Source: an uncultured Parabacteroides sp.
GTDB taxonomy: Bacteria; Bacteroidota; Bacteroidia; Bacteroidales; Tannerellaceae
Direction: 5' to 3'
NCBI GenBank assembly: GCA_944325355.1
Contig: CALUZS010000001.1
Location: forward strand, 1 to 64,000
Length of the DNA: 64,000 nucleotides
Shown: piece by piece, positions 36,227 to 45,158 of the stretch
Position numbering within the stretch: position 1 is the stretch's first letter
How the letters are laid out: each line of letters begins with the position of its first letter
The notes under the pieces: generated by a model
Told to the model about the DNA's origin: nothing
Seen by the model: the letters and a program-made list of their open reading frames with translations, nothing else
Database searches by the model: none
Program-made: the position numbers and the translations under genes

Positions 36227-36655
36227 ATGGAGATGATAAAAAGCGCAGTTTTGATGTTTTTCATGGATATTTCCAATATACATATCCAACAAGAGGAGAA
36301 AGAAAAGGTTACCAATAAGACCGAACGTAAGAAAGAATTGTTCATACAATTTATGAAACTGGTTTCCGTATATGCAACCAAGGAACATTCTGTGGAATTT
36401 TACGCATCCAAACTTTGCATTACAAGACAGTATCTTAATCGAATCACGCAATTGAATTTCAGAAAAACAGCATACGAATTAATATCTTTAGTACTCACTG
36501 GGGAAATTACAAAATATCTTGAGACAACCAACGATAGCATATTGCAGGTATCGGAACATTTTAATTTCCCCGACCAAGCGTCTCTCACGAAGTTTTACAA
36601 GCACCAAACCGGATATTCCCCGACAGCATACAAGAAAAAATTCGTGGTAAAGTAA
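36227..36655 (+). pseudogene. Truncated AraC-family regulator (DNA-binding part only)
   Basis: The 142 codons match the C-terminal part of Bacteroidales AraC regulators: a short linker, then two helix-turn-helix units (VEFYASKLCITRQYLNRITQ and ILQVSEHFNFPDQASLTKFYKHQTGYSP). The N-terminal sensory domain of about 130-150 residues is missing, and an in-frame TAG lies 12 bases before the ATG. It is divergent from the efflux adaptor gene, the usual position for a local regulator. It could still make a free DNA-binding domain, but its place in a decayed locus suggests a pseudogene. Confidence 0.72.
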
Positions 36656-36692
36656 AGTTTTCTGCCCATTCTTGTTTATCCTATTTTATGCG

Positions 36693-36700
36693 TATCTTTG
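36693..36700 (+). promoter_or_regulatory. -7 promoter element for the UvrD-type helicase gene
   Basis: TATCTTTG matches TAnnTTTG. A CTTG lies 18 bases upstream (36671-36674). Transcription would begin near 36705, 18 bases before the GTG start. Confidence 0.65.
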
Positions 36701-36722
36701 CGCCCGGATAAAAAGAGCATAC

Positions 36723-39041
36723 GTGAACGATTTCCTTGACCAATTAAATGAGAACCAGAGAGCTGCGGTCTTATACAACGATGGACCTTCTCTTGTAATA
36801 GCCGGCGCGGGCTCCGGAAAGACCCGGGTATTGACTTACAAAATTGCATGGCTGTTATTACAAGGTATGCCTGCCTATACGATATTGGCTTTAACTTTTA
36901 CGAACAAGGCTGCCAGGGAGATGAAAAACAGAATCGCCGCCTTAACGGACGAACAAACTGCTCGTAGGCTTTGGATGGGAACTTTCCACTCCATCTGTTA
37001 TCGTATATTGCGGAAAGAAGCAGCCAGTATTGGGTTTCCTTCGGATTTTACAATATATGATTCGGCTGATTCGAAAAACCTGATAAAGAAAATTATAAAG
37101 GATATGAAGCTGGACGATAAAATATATCGCCCGGGTGTGATTCAAAACCGGATTTCCAACGCCAAAAACGCTTTAATCTCCGATAAGTCCTACGAATCGA
37201 ACAAGGAGTTAATTGAATACGACATAAAATGCCGAATGCCCCTTCTGTCGACGATATATAAACATTACCAAAATCGATGTTTCCAGTCGGGAGCGATGGA
37301 CTTTGACGATTTACTGCTATATACCAATATATTGTTCCGCGACCATCCGGACGTGTTATCCAAGTATAAGAACTTTTTCCGGTATGTTTTGGTTGATGAG
37401 TATCAAGACACCAATTTCGCACAACATTTGATTGTCCAGCGTCTGTGCGAAACACATCAACATATTTGCGCAGTGGGCGATGATGCCCAAAGTATCTACT
37501 CGTTCCGAGGCGCAAATATTGATAATATATTGAAATTTAAGAATAATTATCCGGGATGCCGCATTTTCAAACTGGAGAGGAACTATCGCTCTACGCAAAA
37601 TATTGTGAATGCAGCAAACAGTCTGATTGGCAAAAACAAGGAACAAATTCCTAAAAATATCTATTCAGAAAAGGAAAAAGGCAGTAAAATTGCTGTTTAT
37701 TCTTCGTATTCGGATTTTGAGGAGGGATATATTGTTGCGACCAAAGTTCTGGAAATGAAACGAGAACAGAAGGAATCGGGATATTCGGACTTCGCTGTTT
37801 TATACCGTACGAATGCCCAATCGCGTATTATCGAGGAAGCATTCCGGAAACGGAACATACCATATAAAATATACGGCGGTTTATCATTTTATCAGCGGAA
37901 AGAGATAAAAGATGTCATTTCTTACTTCCGTGTATTGGTAAATCCGAATGATGAAGAAGCGCTCCGGCGTATTATCAACTACCCGGCACGAGGAATAGGG
38001 GACAAAACCGTACAGAAAATAGCGGATGTTGCCTTTGATAGAGGAACAAGCTTTTGGAATGTGCTTTCGGAACCTTTGACGTACAGTTTGGATGTCAACA
38101 ACGGCACATTGAACAAACTACAGGCTTTCCGCCAACTGATAGGTCGTCTGATAGAAGAAAACAAGCGCTTATCAGCAGATGAGATAGCAGTCCTGATTAT
38201 AAAAGAGTGTGGGCTGATGACCGCACTGTATGAAGACCGATCGGTAGAAGGCGTAAGCAAGCAGGAGAATGTAGAAGAGCTGTTGAAAGGAATCACTGAA
38301 TTTTGCGAGTTGCGCAGGGAAGAAGCCGGAGATGACAGCCGAATTTCGCTATCGGATTTCCTTGCGGAAGTATCCTTGCTGACAGACCAAGACAACGACA
38401 AGGATGAACATTCCGAAAAAGCAACGTTAATGACAGTCCATGCAGCAAAAGGATTGGAATTTAAGAATGTATTTATAGTAGGGATGGAAGAAGATCTTTT
38501 CCCATCGTCGATGGCTAAAGATTCCTATCGGGCAATAGAGGAGGAACGCCGCCTGTTTTATGTCGCCATTACACGAGCGGAAAAAAATTGTGTGCTTACA
38601 TATGCTAAAAGCCGTTTCAGAAACGGACAAAGTACGATTTGCTCTCCCAGCCGTTTCCTTAAGGACATAGATCCCGAATATTTGGACCTTTCGGATGAAA
38701 TACAGGCACAATGGAATCGCAATACCGTACTTCGAAGCGAACGGACAGCGTTTGAAGATAATCATAAACCGATGTTCCGCTCCCCGTTGCGACAAGAGCC
38801 GGAAAAAAGGGTAGTCCGTCCTCTCTCCAGACTGGAAAAGGCGATACATTCGCCGACAGCTCCAAATATAGAGATACCGGATATAAAACCCGGGATGCGG
38901 ATTCGCCATGCCCGGTTTGGTGAAGGAGTCGTCATCGCGATGGAAGGAGCAGACGGGAATGTCAAGGCTACCATAAATTTCGACAATTTCGGGCAAAAAC
39001 AGTTGCTGTTGAAATTTGCGAAATTGCAAATCGTCGGATAA
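36723..39041 (+). CDS. uvrD: UvrD/PcrA-type DNA helicase
   Basis: This 772-residue superfamily 1A helicase unwinds DNA 3' to 5' in nucleotide excision repair and removes stalled complexes. The Q-motif LNENQRAAV, Walker A GAGSGKT (residues 28-34), Walker B LVDEYQDTN, QSIYSFRGA, TVHAAKGLEF and the C-terminal VAITRAEK motif are present. The C-terminus has a Tudor-like domain (GMRIRHARFGEGVV). GTG at 36723 is the start, since it gives the conserved NDFLDQLNENQ and sits after the promoter; the longer frame runs through the promoter. Confidence 0.93.
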   Translation: MNDFLDQLNENQRAAVLYNDGPSLVIAGAGSGKTRVLTYKIAWLLLQGMPAYTILALTFTNKAAREMKNRIAALTDEQTARRLWMGTFHSICYRILRKEAASIGFPSDFTIYDSADSKNLIKKIIKDMKLDDKIYRPGVIQNRISNAKNALISDKSYESNKELIEYDIKCRMPLLSTIYKHYQNRCFQSGAMDFDDLLLYTNILFRDHPDVLSKYKNFFRYVLVDEYQDTNFAQHLIVQRLCETHQHICAVGDDAQSIYSFRGANIDNILKFKNNYPGCRIFKLERNYRSTQNIVNAANSLIGKNKEQIPKNIYSEKEKGSKIAVYSSYSDFEEGYIVATKVLEMKREQKESGYSDFAVLYRTNAQSRIIEEAFRKRNIPYKIYGGLSFYQRKEIKDVISYFRVLVNPNDEEALRRIINYPARGIGDKTVQKIADVAFDRGTSFWNVLSEPLTYSLDVNNGTLNKLQAFRQLIGRLIEENKRLSADEIAVLIIKECGLMTALYEDRSVEGVSKQENVEELLKGITEFCELRREEAGDDSRISLSDFLAEVSLLTDQDNDKDEHSEKATLMTVHAAKGLEFKNVFIVGMEEDLFPSSMAKDSYRAIEEERRLFYVAITRAEKNCVLTYAKSRFRNGQSTICSPSRFLKDIDPEYLDLSDEIQAQWNRNTVLRSERTAFEDNHKPMFRSPLRQEPEKRVVRPLSRLEKAIHSPTAPNIEIPDIKPGMRIRHARFGEGVVIAMEGADGNVKATINFDNFGQKQLLLKFAKLQIVG

Positions 39042-39124
39042 CATGCTCCAGATATCCATCCGGATAATATCCAAAATGTTGTAAATTTATATCTTTACAT
39101 ACCGAAATATATCAATTAATTGAA

Positions 39125-40267
39125 ATGGTAGATTTTCAACAAATCCCGTCTCCATGTTATGTAATGGAGGAGAAACTATTAAGAAGAAACCTGTCTCTCA
39201 TCAGACAGGTAAAAGAATCCGCCGGAGTTAATATCATTCTGGCATTTAAAGCATTCGCCCTGTGGAAATCGTTCCCTATCATCAAGGAATATATTCCTTA
39301 TTCCACAGCCAGTTCCAAATATGAAGCCCGGCTCGCTTTTGAAGAAATGGGCAGTCTGGCGCATACCTATTCACCGGCTTATACAGAAAATGATTTCCCC
39401 GATATATTGAAATACAGCAGCCATATCACGTTTAATTCCTTGAGTCAGTTCGAGCGTTTCTGGCCGAAGGTGAAAGCATCGGGACAAAAGATTTCCTGCG
39501 GACTGCGGATAAACCCGGAATATTCGGAAGTATCCACGGATTTGTACAACCCTTGTGCACCCGGTTCGAGGATGGGAGTTGTCAATGAACTGTTAGGAGA
39601 TAGTTTGCCGGAAGGTATCGAAGGCCTGCATTTCCATACGCTGTGCGAGTCTTCTTCATACGACACTGAAAAAACCTTAGATGTTGTGGAAAAGCGCTTC
39701 GGGCGTTTCTTGCCGCATATTAAATGGTTAAATATGGGTGGAGGGCATTTAATGACGCGAAAAGGATATGATATAGAGCATTTGGTTAAAACGCTAAAGG
39801 CATTCAAGGAACGGCATCCGAACTTGGAGGTCATCATGGAACCAGGCAGCGCTTTCGCCTGGCAAACCGGATTCTTGTTGACGACAGTTGTGGATATAGT
39901 TGAAAACCATGGGATAAAAACCGCCATCATTGACGCATCTTTCACCTGCCACATGCCGGATTGTTTGGAAATGCCCTATAAACCGGTCATCCGAGGAGCA
40001 TACCAGGAGCCGCAACCGGGGAAACCTACCTACCGGATTGGAGGAAATAGTTGCCTGAGTGGAGACTTTATGGGAGACTGGTCGTTTGATAAACCTCTAA
40101 AAGTTGGAGACAATCTGGTATTTGAGGACATGATTCATTACACAATTGTAAAGACAACTATGTTTAACGGCATTCCCCATCCGTCGCTGGCGCTGTGGAG
40201 CAAAGAAAACGAATTGGTTTTGTACCGTTCATTCGGTTACGAGGACTACAAATGCAGGATGTCATAA
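39125..40267 (+). CDS. nspC: Carboxynorspermidine/carboxyspermidine decarboxylase
   Basis: This 380-residue pyridoxal phosphate enzyme makes spermidine (or norspermidine) from its carboxylated precursor. It has the alanine racemase fold, with the cofactor lysine in ILAFKAFALW (Lys42), the phosphate-binding region around NMGGGHLMTRKGYD, and a C-terminal CLSGDFMGDWSF segment with the active-site Cys. In Bacteroidales this route replaces the S-adenosylmethionine decarboxylase route. The partner carboxyspermidine dehydrogenase is not in the window. Confidence 0.93.
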   Translation: MVDFQQIPSPCYVMEEKLLRRNLSLIRQVKESAGVNIILAFKAFALWKSFPIIKEYIPYSTASSKYEARLAFEEMGSLAHTYSPAYTENDFPDILKYSSHITFNSLSQFERFWPKVKASGQKISCGLRINPEYSEVSTDLYNPCAPGSRMGVVNELLGDSLPEGIEGLHFHTLCESSSYDTEKTLDVVEKRFGRFLPHIKWLNMGGGHLMTRKGYDIEHLVKTLKAFKERHPNLEVIMEPGSAFAWQTGFLLTTVVDIVENHGIKTAIIDASFTCHMPDCLEMPYKPVIRGAYQEPQPGKPTYRIGGNSCLSGDFMGDWSFDKPLKVGDNLVFEDMIHYTIVKTTMFNGIPHPSLALWSKENELVLYRSFGYEDYKCRMS

Positions 40268-40327
40268 AGACTAAATCAAATTATTTACGTATATTAGCGG
40301 TCTGATTCAAAAACATGTAATATAAAT

Positions 40328-41281
40328 ATGGGCATATTCAGCTTTTTTACGAAAGAGAAAAAAGAAACCTTGGATAAAGGTTTGTCGAAAACCAAAGAAA
40401 ATGTCTTTTCCAAAATCACACGGGCGGTAGCCGGGAAAAGCAAAGTGGACGACGAGGTTTTGGATAACTTGGAAGAAGTCCTTATAACATCCGATGTTGG
40501 AGTAGAAACAACGCTAAAAATCATATCCCGAATAGAGAAAAGAGTTGCCAAAGACAAATATGTTACGACAAAAGAGCTATCTTCCATCCTACGGGAGGAG
40601 ATTGCCAGCCTATTGATGGAAAGTAATGTCGAAGAAGCGGAAAATTTCGAGTTGCCGGCCGACAAAAAACCTTACGTTATTATGGTTGTTGGCGTGAATG
40701 GAGTTGGGAAGACCACTACCATCGGCAAATTGGCCTATCAATTCAAGAAAGCCGGAAAGAATGTCTATTTGGGAGCAGCCGATACATTCCGCGCAGCAGC
40801 CGTTGAGCAGCTGACGATATGGAGCGAACGGGTGGGAGTGCCCGTCGTAAAACAAAAGATGGGTTCAGATCCGGCTTCGGTCGCTTTCGACACGTTAAAC
40901 TCCGCAAAAGCAAACAATGCCGATGTCGTAATCATTGATACCGCCGGACGGTTACACAATAAGATAAACCTGATGAACGAATTGACAAAGATAAAGAATG
41001 TCATGAAGAAGGTTGTCCCCGACGCCCCACACGAAATTCTATTGGTATTAGACGGTTCGACAGGACAAAATGCGTTTGAACAGGCAAAGCAATTCACTGC
41101 CGCAACCGAAGTCAATGCGCTGGCGATAACCAAACTGGACGGAACAGCAAAGGGGGGTGTCGTTATCGGCATATCCGACCATTTCAGTATTCCTGTAAAA
41201 TATATCGGATTAGGTGAAGGGATGGAAGACTTACAGGTTTTCCGGAAAAAAGAATTTGTGGATTCCCTTTTCGGGGAATAG
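40328..41281 (+). CDS. ftsY: Signal recognition particle receptor FtsY
   Basis: This 317-residue GTPase receives ribosome-SRP complexes at the membrane. The N domain (about 1-105) is followed by the GTPase G domain with GVNGVGKTTTIGKLA, DTAGRLHN, TKLDGTAKGG and the C-terminal GLGEGMEDLQVF. The acidic A domain found in E. coli is absent and the N-terminus begins with the short amphipathic segment IFSFFTKEK, as usual in this phylum. Confidence 0.95.
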   Translation: MGIFSFFTKEKKETLDKGLSKTKENVFSKITRAVAGKSKVDDEVLDNLEEVLITSDVGVETTLKIISRIEKRVAKDKYVTTKELSSILREEIASLLMESNVEEAENFELPADKKPYVIMVVGVNGVGKTTTIGKLAYQFKKAGKNVYLGAADTFRAAAVEQLTIWSERVGVPVVKQKMGSDPASVAFDTLNSAKANNADVVIIDTAGRLHNKINLMNELTKIKNVMKKVVPDAPHEILLVLDGSTGQNAFEQAKQFTAATEVNALAITKLDGTAKGGVVIGISDHFSIPVKYIGLGEGMEDLQVFRKKEFVDSLFGE

Positions 41282-41358
41282 TCTATCCGCCACGAATAAG
41301 CGAGCACGTGTTTTTACTAACCGTAAAATCCGTGCTTTTATTTAATCATGACAAAGGC

Positions 41359-42654
41359 ATGCAGAAAAACAAAGTAGATATAATAACATTGGGTTGTTCC
41401 AAGAATCTGGTAGACTCTGAACAGTTAATGGCCCAATTCAAGGTAAACGGATACAAAGTGGCACACGACCCCCATAAGGTGAACGGGGAAATTGTCGTAG
41501 TAAACACCTGCGGTTTCATAGGCGATGCCCAGGAAGAATCGATTAATATGATTCTGGAACTGGCAGAAGCAAAAAAGCGGGGAAAAATCCGGAAACTTTT
41601 TGTCATGGGATGCTTGTCGGAAAGATTTTTAAAGGATTTGGAACATGAAATTCCGGAAGTAGACAAGTTTTATGGCAAATTCAATTGGAAAGGGCTGATT
41701 TCGGATTTGGGAAAAACATACTATGAGGATCTGGCATTGAACAGAATCCTGACAACGCCATCCCATTACGCCTACCTGAAGATTGCAGAAGGCTGCAACC
41801 GGACCTGCTCATATTGCTCGATACCCATCATAACCGGGAAATATCAGTCTCGCCCGATGGAAGAAATCATAAATGAAGTGGAATGGCTGGTTGGCAAAGG
41901 TGTGAAAGAGTTCCAGGTAATTGCCCAAGATTTGACTTTTTATGGATACGATCGTTACAAAAAAGCTGCCCTTCCGGAATTGATTGAACGGATTTCAGAC
42001 ATAAAGGGCGTCGAATGGATTCGTCTGCATTACGGGTATCCCACGCATTTCCCAATGGACTTGCTGCGTGTCATGAGAGAAAGGGAAAACGTATGCAAAT
42101 ATATGGATATTGCGCTGCAGCATATCAGTGATAAAATGCTGAAACTGATGCGCCGCAACATTACAAAGGAAGAAACGCTCCAATTGATTTCGGCTATACG
42201 CGAAGAAGTTCCGGGAATCCATCTGCGGACAACTCTGATGGTCGGACACCCCGGAGAAACGGAGACGGATTTTGCCGAATTGGTCGACTTCGTAAAGGAA
42301 ATTCGTTTTGAGCGGATGGGCGCATTCGCTTACAGCCATGAAATCGGAACGTATGCCTACAAGAATTATTCAGATGATATTCCGGAAGAGACAAAACAAG
42401 AACGATTGGATACACTGATGGCTTTGCAGGAGAAAATCGCAAATGAAATAAACCTGAAAAAAACCGGCAAAGTTTTCAAAACGATTATCGACCGGGAAGA
42501 GGATGATTTCTATATCGGGCGAACTGAATTTGATTCGCCGGAAGTGGATCCTGAATTCCTAATCACAAAAAGCAAGAAGTTGCAGGTAGGAGCTTTCTAT
42601 CCGGTAAAAGTGACCGACGCGCAACCTTTTGATTTGTATGGGGAAGTTTTATAA
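41359..42654 (+). CDS. rimO: Ribosomal protein S12 methylthiotransferase RimO
   Basis: This 431-residue radical SAM enzyme methylthiolates an aspartate of ribosomal protein S12. The N-terminal UPF0004 domain has cysteines in TLGCSKNLVDSE, NTCGFIGDA and MGCLSER for one iron-sulfur cluster. The radical SAM motif CNRTCSYCSIP binds the second. A TRAM domain ends the protein. ATG at 41359 fits the family N-terminus (QKNKVDIITLGCSKN); the longer frame starting at 41308 has no support. Confidence 0.95.
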   Translation: MQKNKVDIITLGCSKNLVDSEQLMAQFKVNGYKVAHDPHKVNGEIVVVNTCGFIGDAQEESINMILELAEAKKRGKIRKLFVMGCLSERFLKDLEHEIPEVDKFYGKFNWKGLISDLGKTYYEDLALNRILTTPSHYAYLKIAEGCNRTCSYCSIPIITGKYQSRPMEEIINEVEWLVGKGVKEFQVIAQDLTFYGYDRYKKAALPELIERISDIKGVEWIRLHYGYPTHFPMDLLRVMRERENVCKYMDIALQHISDKMLKLMRRNITKEETLQLISAIREEVPGIHLRTTLMVGHPGETETDFAELVDFVKEIRFERMGAFAYSHEIGTYAYKNYSDDIPEETKQERLDTLMALQEKIANEINLKKTGKVFKTIIDREEDDFYIGRTEFDSPEVDPEFLITKSKKLQVGAFYPVKVTDAQPFDLYGEVL

Positions 42655-42733
42655 AATATTAAAGTTTATCAAAAGCCGTTGCGGTTAACAAAAAATAGCT
42701 AATTTGAGAACAACAACTTTTAAATCAAGTTCT

Positions 42734-43018
42734 ATGAAGGATAAGGAATTGGTTGCCGAATTGTCAAGACGTTTAGGCATGACGCATAAGGAAGTTGCGG
42801 AAATACTATCAGATGTAGGTCCGTTCATCGCGTCTCTAATGAATGAAGAAACTACCGTAGAAATCAACAATTTTGGAACATTTGAAGTAGAAAAAGAAGA
42901 GATGTACGTAGAAAACGACACGACAAACGGTAAAAAATATCTGGTTCCACCCAAATTATCTCCTGTTTTTGTACCCGATGCGGTATTGGTAAAAACGACA
43001 AAAGGTGTATCCTCATGA
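42734..43018 (+). CDS. HU/IHF-family DNA-binding protein
   Basis: This 94-residue nucleoid protein has the HU fold: two N-terminal helices (KELVAELSRRLGMTHKEVAEIL), the INNFGTFEVEKEE strand pair and a shortened arm before PKLSPVFVPDAVL. The ATG at 42734 gives the family N-terminus; the TTG upstream at 42704 is less likely. Its stop overlaps the start of the next gene (ATGA), which encodes an HU domain fused to a membrane helix and a LysM domain, so the two are translationally coupled and may form heterodimers. Confidence 0.85.
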   Translation: MKDKELVAELSRRLGMTHKEVAEILSDVGPFIASLMNEETTVEINNFGTFEVEKEEMYVENDTTNGKKYLVPPKLSPVFVPDAVLVKTTKGVSS

Positions 43019-43923
43019 AAAAGCGGATTGTTTTTGAAAAAGTCTCGACGGCCTTTTCCGAGAAACTGGACAACGACAAAGAAAAAACCGGAATTTTTTT
43101 AAATGAGTTATTTGCCCTTGTTTCAGAACATCTCGCAATAGGGGAGACAATCTCCATCGAACGATTCGGGCAATTTGCTTTTTCGCCGGAATCCGGAATA
43201 CATTTTTCACCGGACGAAACATTTGCGGAAATTGTCAACAAGCCGTTTTCCGTATTTGAGAGAACGGAACTGAACGATGGTGTCACATTCGACGACATCA
43301 AGGAACGGGAGAAAGAACCGGTGGAGACCGAAAAAGAGATTCCGGTTAAAAAAACTCAGGAAAGCCAAAACGAGGATCTCATATTACCCTCTCCGGAAGA
43401 AAAAATCTCTGAAGAACCGGGAAAAAAAGAGACGCAGCCAATAAAGAAAAAACACAATTATGCCATTGTCGCTTCGATTGGTGTATCGTGTATTGCGTTA
43501 ATTTCCATCATGTTATGGTGGATGCAAAAGAATGCCGCAATACCGGAAAAACAAGTATTCCCCCAAAAGGTAACTGTACAAGCTCCGGTTATTTCCACCA
43601 TTAAAACGGATACGGTCATTCCGGCAGATACGGCAACATTCGAGGAAAAGAAAGAGGAGATGGCACGAACTATCGACACGGTCCGCATATCATCCGGCGA
43701 CCGATTGACTTTAATATCCTTAAAATATTACGGGCACAAAATATTTTGGGTATATATCTATGAATACAACAAAAACATAATCCAGAATCCAAACAATATT
43801 CCGATAGGAACCAAACTTAATATTCCGGCAGCTTCTGTTTACAATATCAATGCCAAAGACAGCCGTTCAATTCGGACTGCAGTCGACCTTCAGAGCAGAA
43901 TCTTGTCTAATTTGGAAAAATAA
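43015..43923 (+). CDS. HU-like domain / transmembrane helix / LysM-like domain protein
   Basis: This 302-residue protein has an unusual layout. Residues 1-85 align with HU/IHF (helical dimerisation part, then SIERFGQFAF, and FAEIVNKPFSVF), but the DNA-contacting beta arm is almost gone. Residues 86-145 are a Glu/Lys-rich linker. KKKH then leads into one membrane helix (about 149-168), so the HU part stays in the cytoplasm. Residues 170-220 are extracytoplasmic linker and about 223-272 a LysM-like fold (SSGDRLTLISLKYYGHKIFW to PIGTKLNIP), which usually binds peptidoglycan. It overlaps the HU gene by four bases. A tether between nucleoid and cell wall is an inference. Confidence 0.82.
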   Translation: MKKRIVFEKVSTAFSEKLDNDKEKTGIFLNELFALVSEHLAIGETISIERFGQFAFSPESGIHFSPDETFAEIVNKPFSVFERTELNDGVTFDDIKEREKEPVETEKEIPVKKTQESQNEDLILPSPEEKISEEPGKKETQPIKKKHNYAIVASIGVSCIALISIMLWWMQKNAAIPEKQVFPQKVTVQAPVISTIKTDTVIPADTATFEEKKEEMARTIDTVRISSGDRLTLISLKYYGHKIFWVYIYEYNKNIIQNPNNIPIGTKLNIPAASVYNINAKDSRSIRTAVDLQSRILSNLEK

Positions 43924-43991
43924 TACAATAAAGAACCTGTGCGATTAGTATTATTTAACGGCAAAAGTGGATTCGGGGGATTTAACATTTC

Positions 43992-43999
43992 TAATTTTG
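43992..43999 (+). promoter_or_regulatory. -7 promoter element for the moxR-bat operon
   Basis: TAATTTTG matches TAnnTTTG 50 bases before the moxR ATG. The upstream element is not clear. Confidence 0.6.
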
Positions 44000-44049
44000 T
44001 GGATTGTTAAAAAACAGCTCAAGAAAATAACAATATAATTCTTAAATCG

Positions 44050-45045
44050 ATGAGTCAAACAGTAGATATTCGAGAATTAAATGAACGCATAGAGAGTAAA
44101 AGTTCATTCGTGAATATGATTACAATGGGAATGGACAAAGTAATCGTAGGTCAAAAACATTTGGTAGAGTCATTGTTAATCGGATTATTGTCGGATGGAC
44201 ACATATTGTTGGAAGGTGTTCCTGGTTTGGCTAAAACATTGGCAATAAAAACTTTGTCATCGTTGATAGACGCTCAATACAGCCGTATCCAGTTCACCCC
44301 TGATTTGTTGCCGGCGGATGTTACCGGAACAATGATATACAGTCAGAAAAGCGAGGAATTCCAAGTAAAACAAGGACCAATCTTCGCTAATTTTGTATTG
44401 GCAGATGAAATAAACCGTGCGCCGGCAAAGGTACAGAGTGCATTATTGGAAGCCATGCAGGAACGACAAGTGACTATTAGTGAAAAAACATACCGGTTGC
44501 CTTCCCCGTTCTTGGTTATGGCTACCCAAAACCCGATAGAGCAGGAGGGAACTTATCCGCTCCCCGAAGCACAAGTAGACCGTTTCATGCTAAAGGTCGT
44601 AATCAATTACCCAAAGAAAGAGGAAGAGAAATTAATCATACGCCAGAATATATCGGGTGAAAAGATAGATATCAAACCGATATTGACAAAAGAAGAGATT
44701 ATCGAAGCTCGGAAAGTTGTCAGGGAAGTGTACATCGATGAAAAAATCGAGAAATATATTGTCGACATTATCTTTGCAACACGTTTCCCAAAAGAGCATG
44801 GGCTGGCAAACTTGTCTGAGATGATTTCGTTCGGCGCTTCGCCCCGTGCATCAATCAATATGGCTCTGGCAGCCCGCGCATACGCTTTCATAAAAAGACG
44901 CGGTTATGTGATTCCGGAAGATATACGTGCGGTTTGTTATGATGTATTGCGCCACAGGATTGGATTGAGTTATGAAGCGGAAGCAAATAACCTGACCACG
45001 GAAGAGGTTATCAGCGAAATATTGAATAAAGTAGAAGTACCCTAA
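44050..45045 (+). CDS. MoxR-family AAA+ ATPase
   Basis: This 331-residue ATPase is thought to act as a chaperone that matures complexes involving von Willebrand A proteins. Walker A is GVPGLAKTLA, Walker B is LADEINRAP, followed by the family signature KVQSALLEAMQERQVT and sensor region TQNPIEQEGTYPLPEAQ. It heads the Bat operon with a 113-base gap to the DUF58 gene that holds no other gene. Confidence 0.93.
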   Translation: MSQTVDIRELNERIESKSSFVNMITMGMDKVIVGQKHLVESLLIGLLSDGHILLEGVPGLAKTLAIKTLSSLIDAQYSRIQFTPDLLPADVTGTMIYSQKSEEFQVKQGPIFANFVLADEINRAPAKVQSALLEAMQERQVTISEKTYRLPSPFLVMATQNPIEQEGTYPLPEAQVDRFMLKVVINYPKKEEEKLIIRQNISGEKIDIKPILTKEEIIEARKVVREVYIDEKIEKYIVDIIFATRFPKEHGLANLSEMISFGASPRASINMALAARAYAFIKRRGYVIPEDIRAVCYDVLRHRIGLSYEAEANNLTTEEVISEILNKVEVP

Positions 45046-45158
45046 TCCGGTGCAGAGCTGAATTTCGGCAACTGTTATATACCTGTCCCATAACGGACAA
45101 GGAATAAGATGTTGCCCGGTGGCTATTTCTGGAACGTGGAATTTAAATTGGTTAAGCT

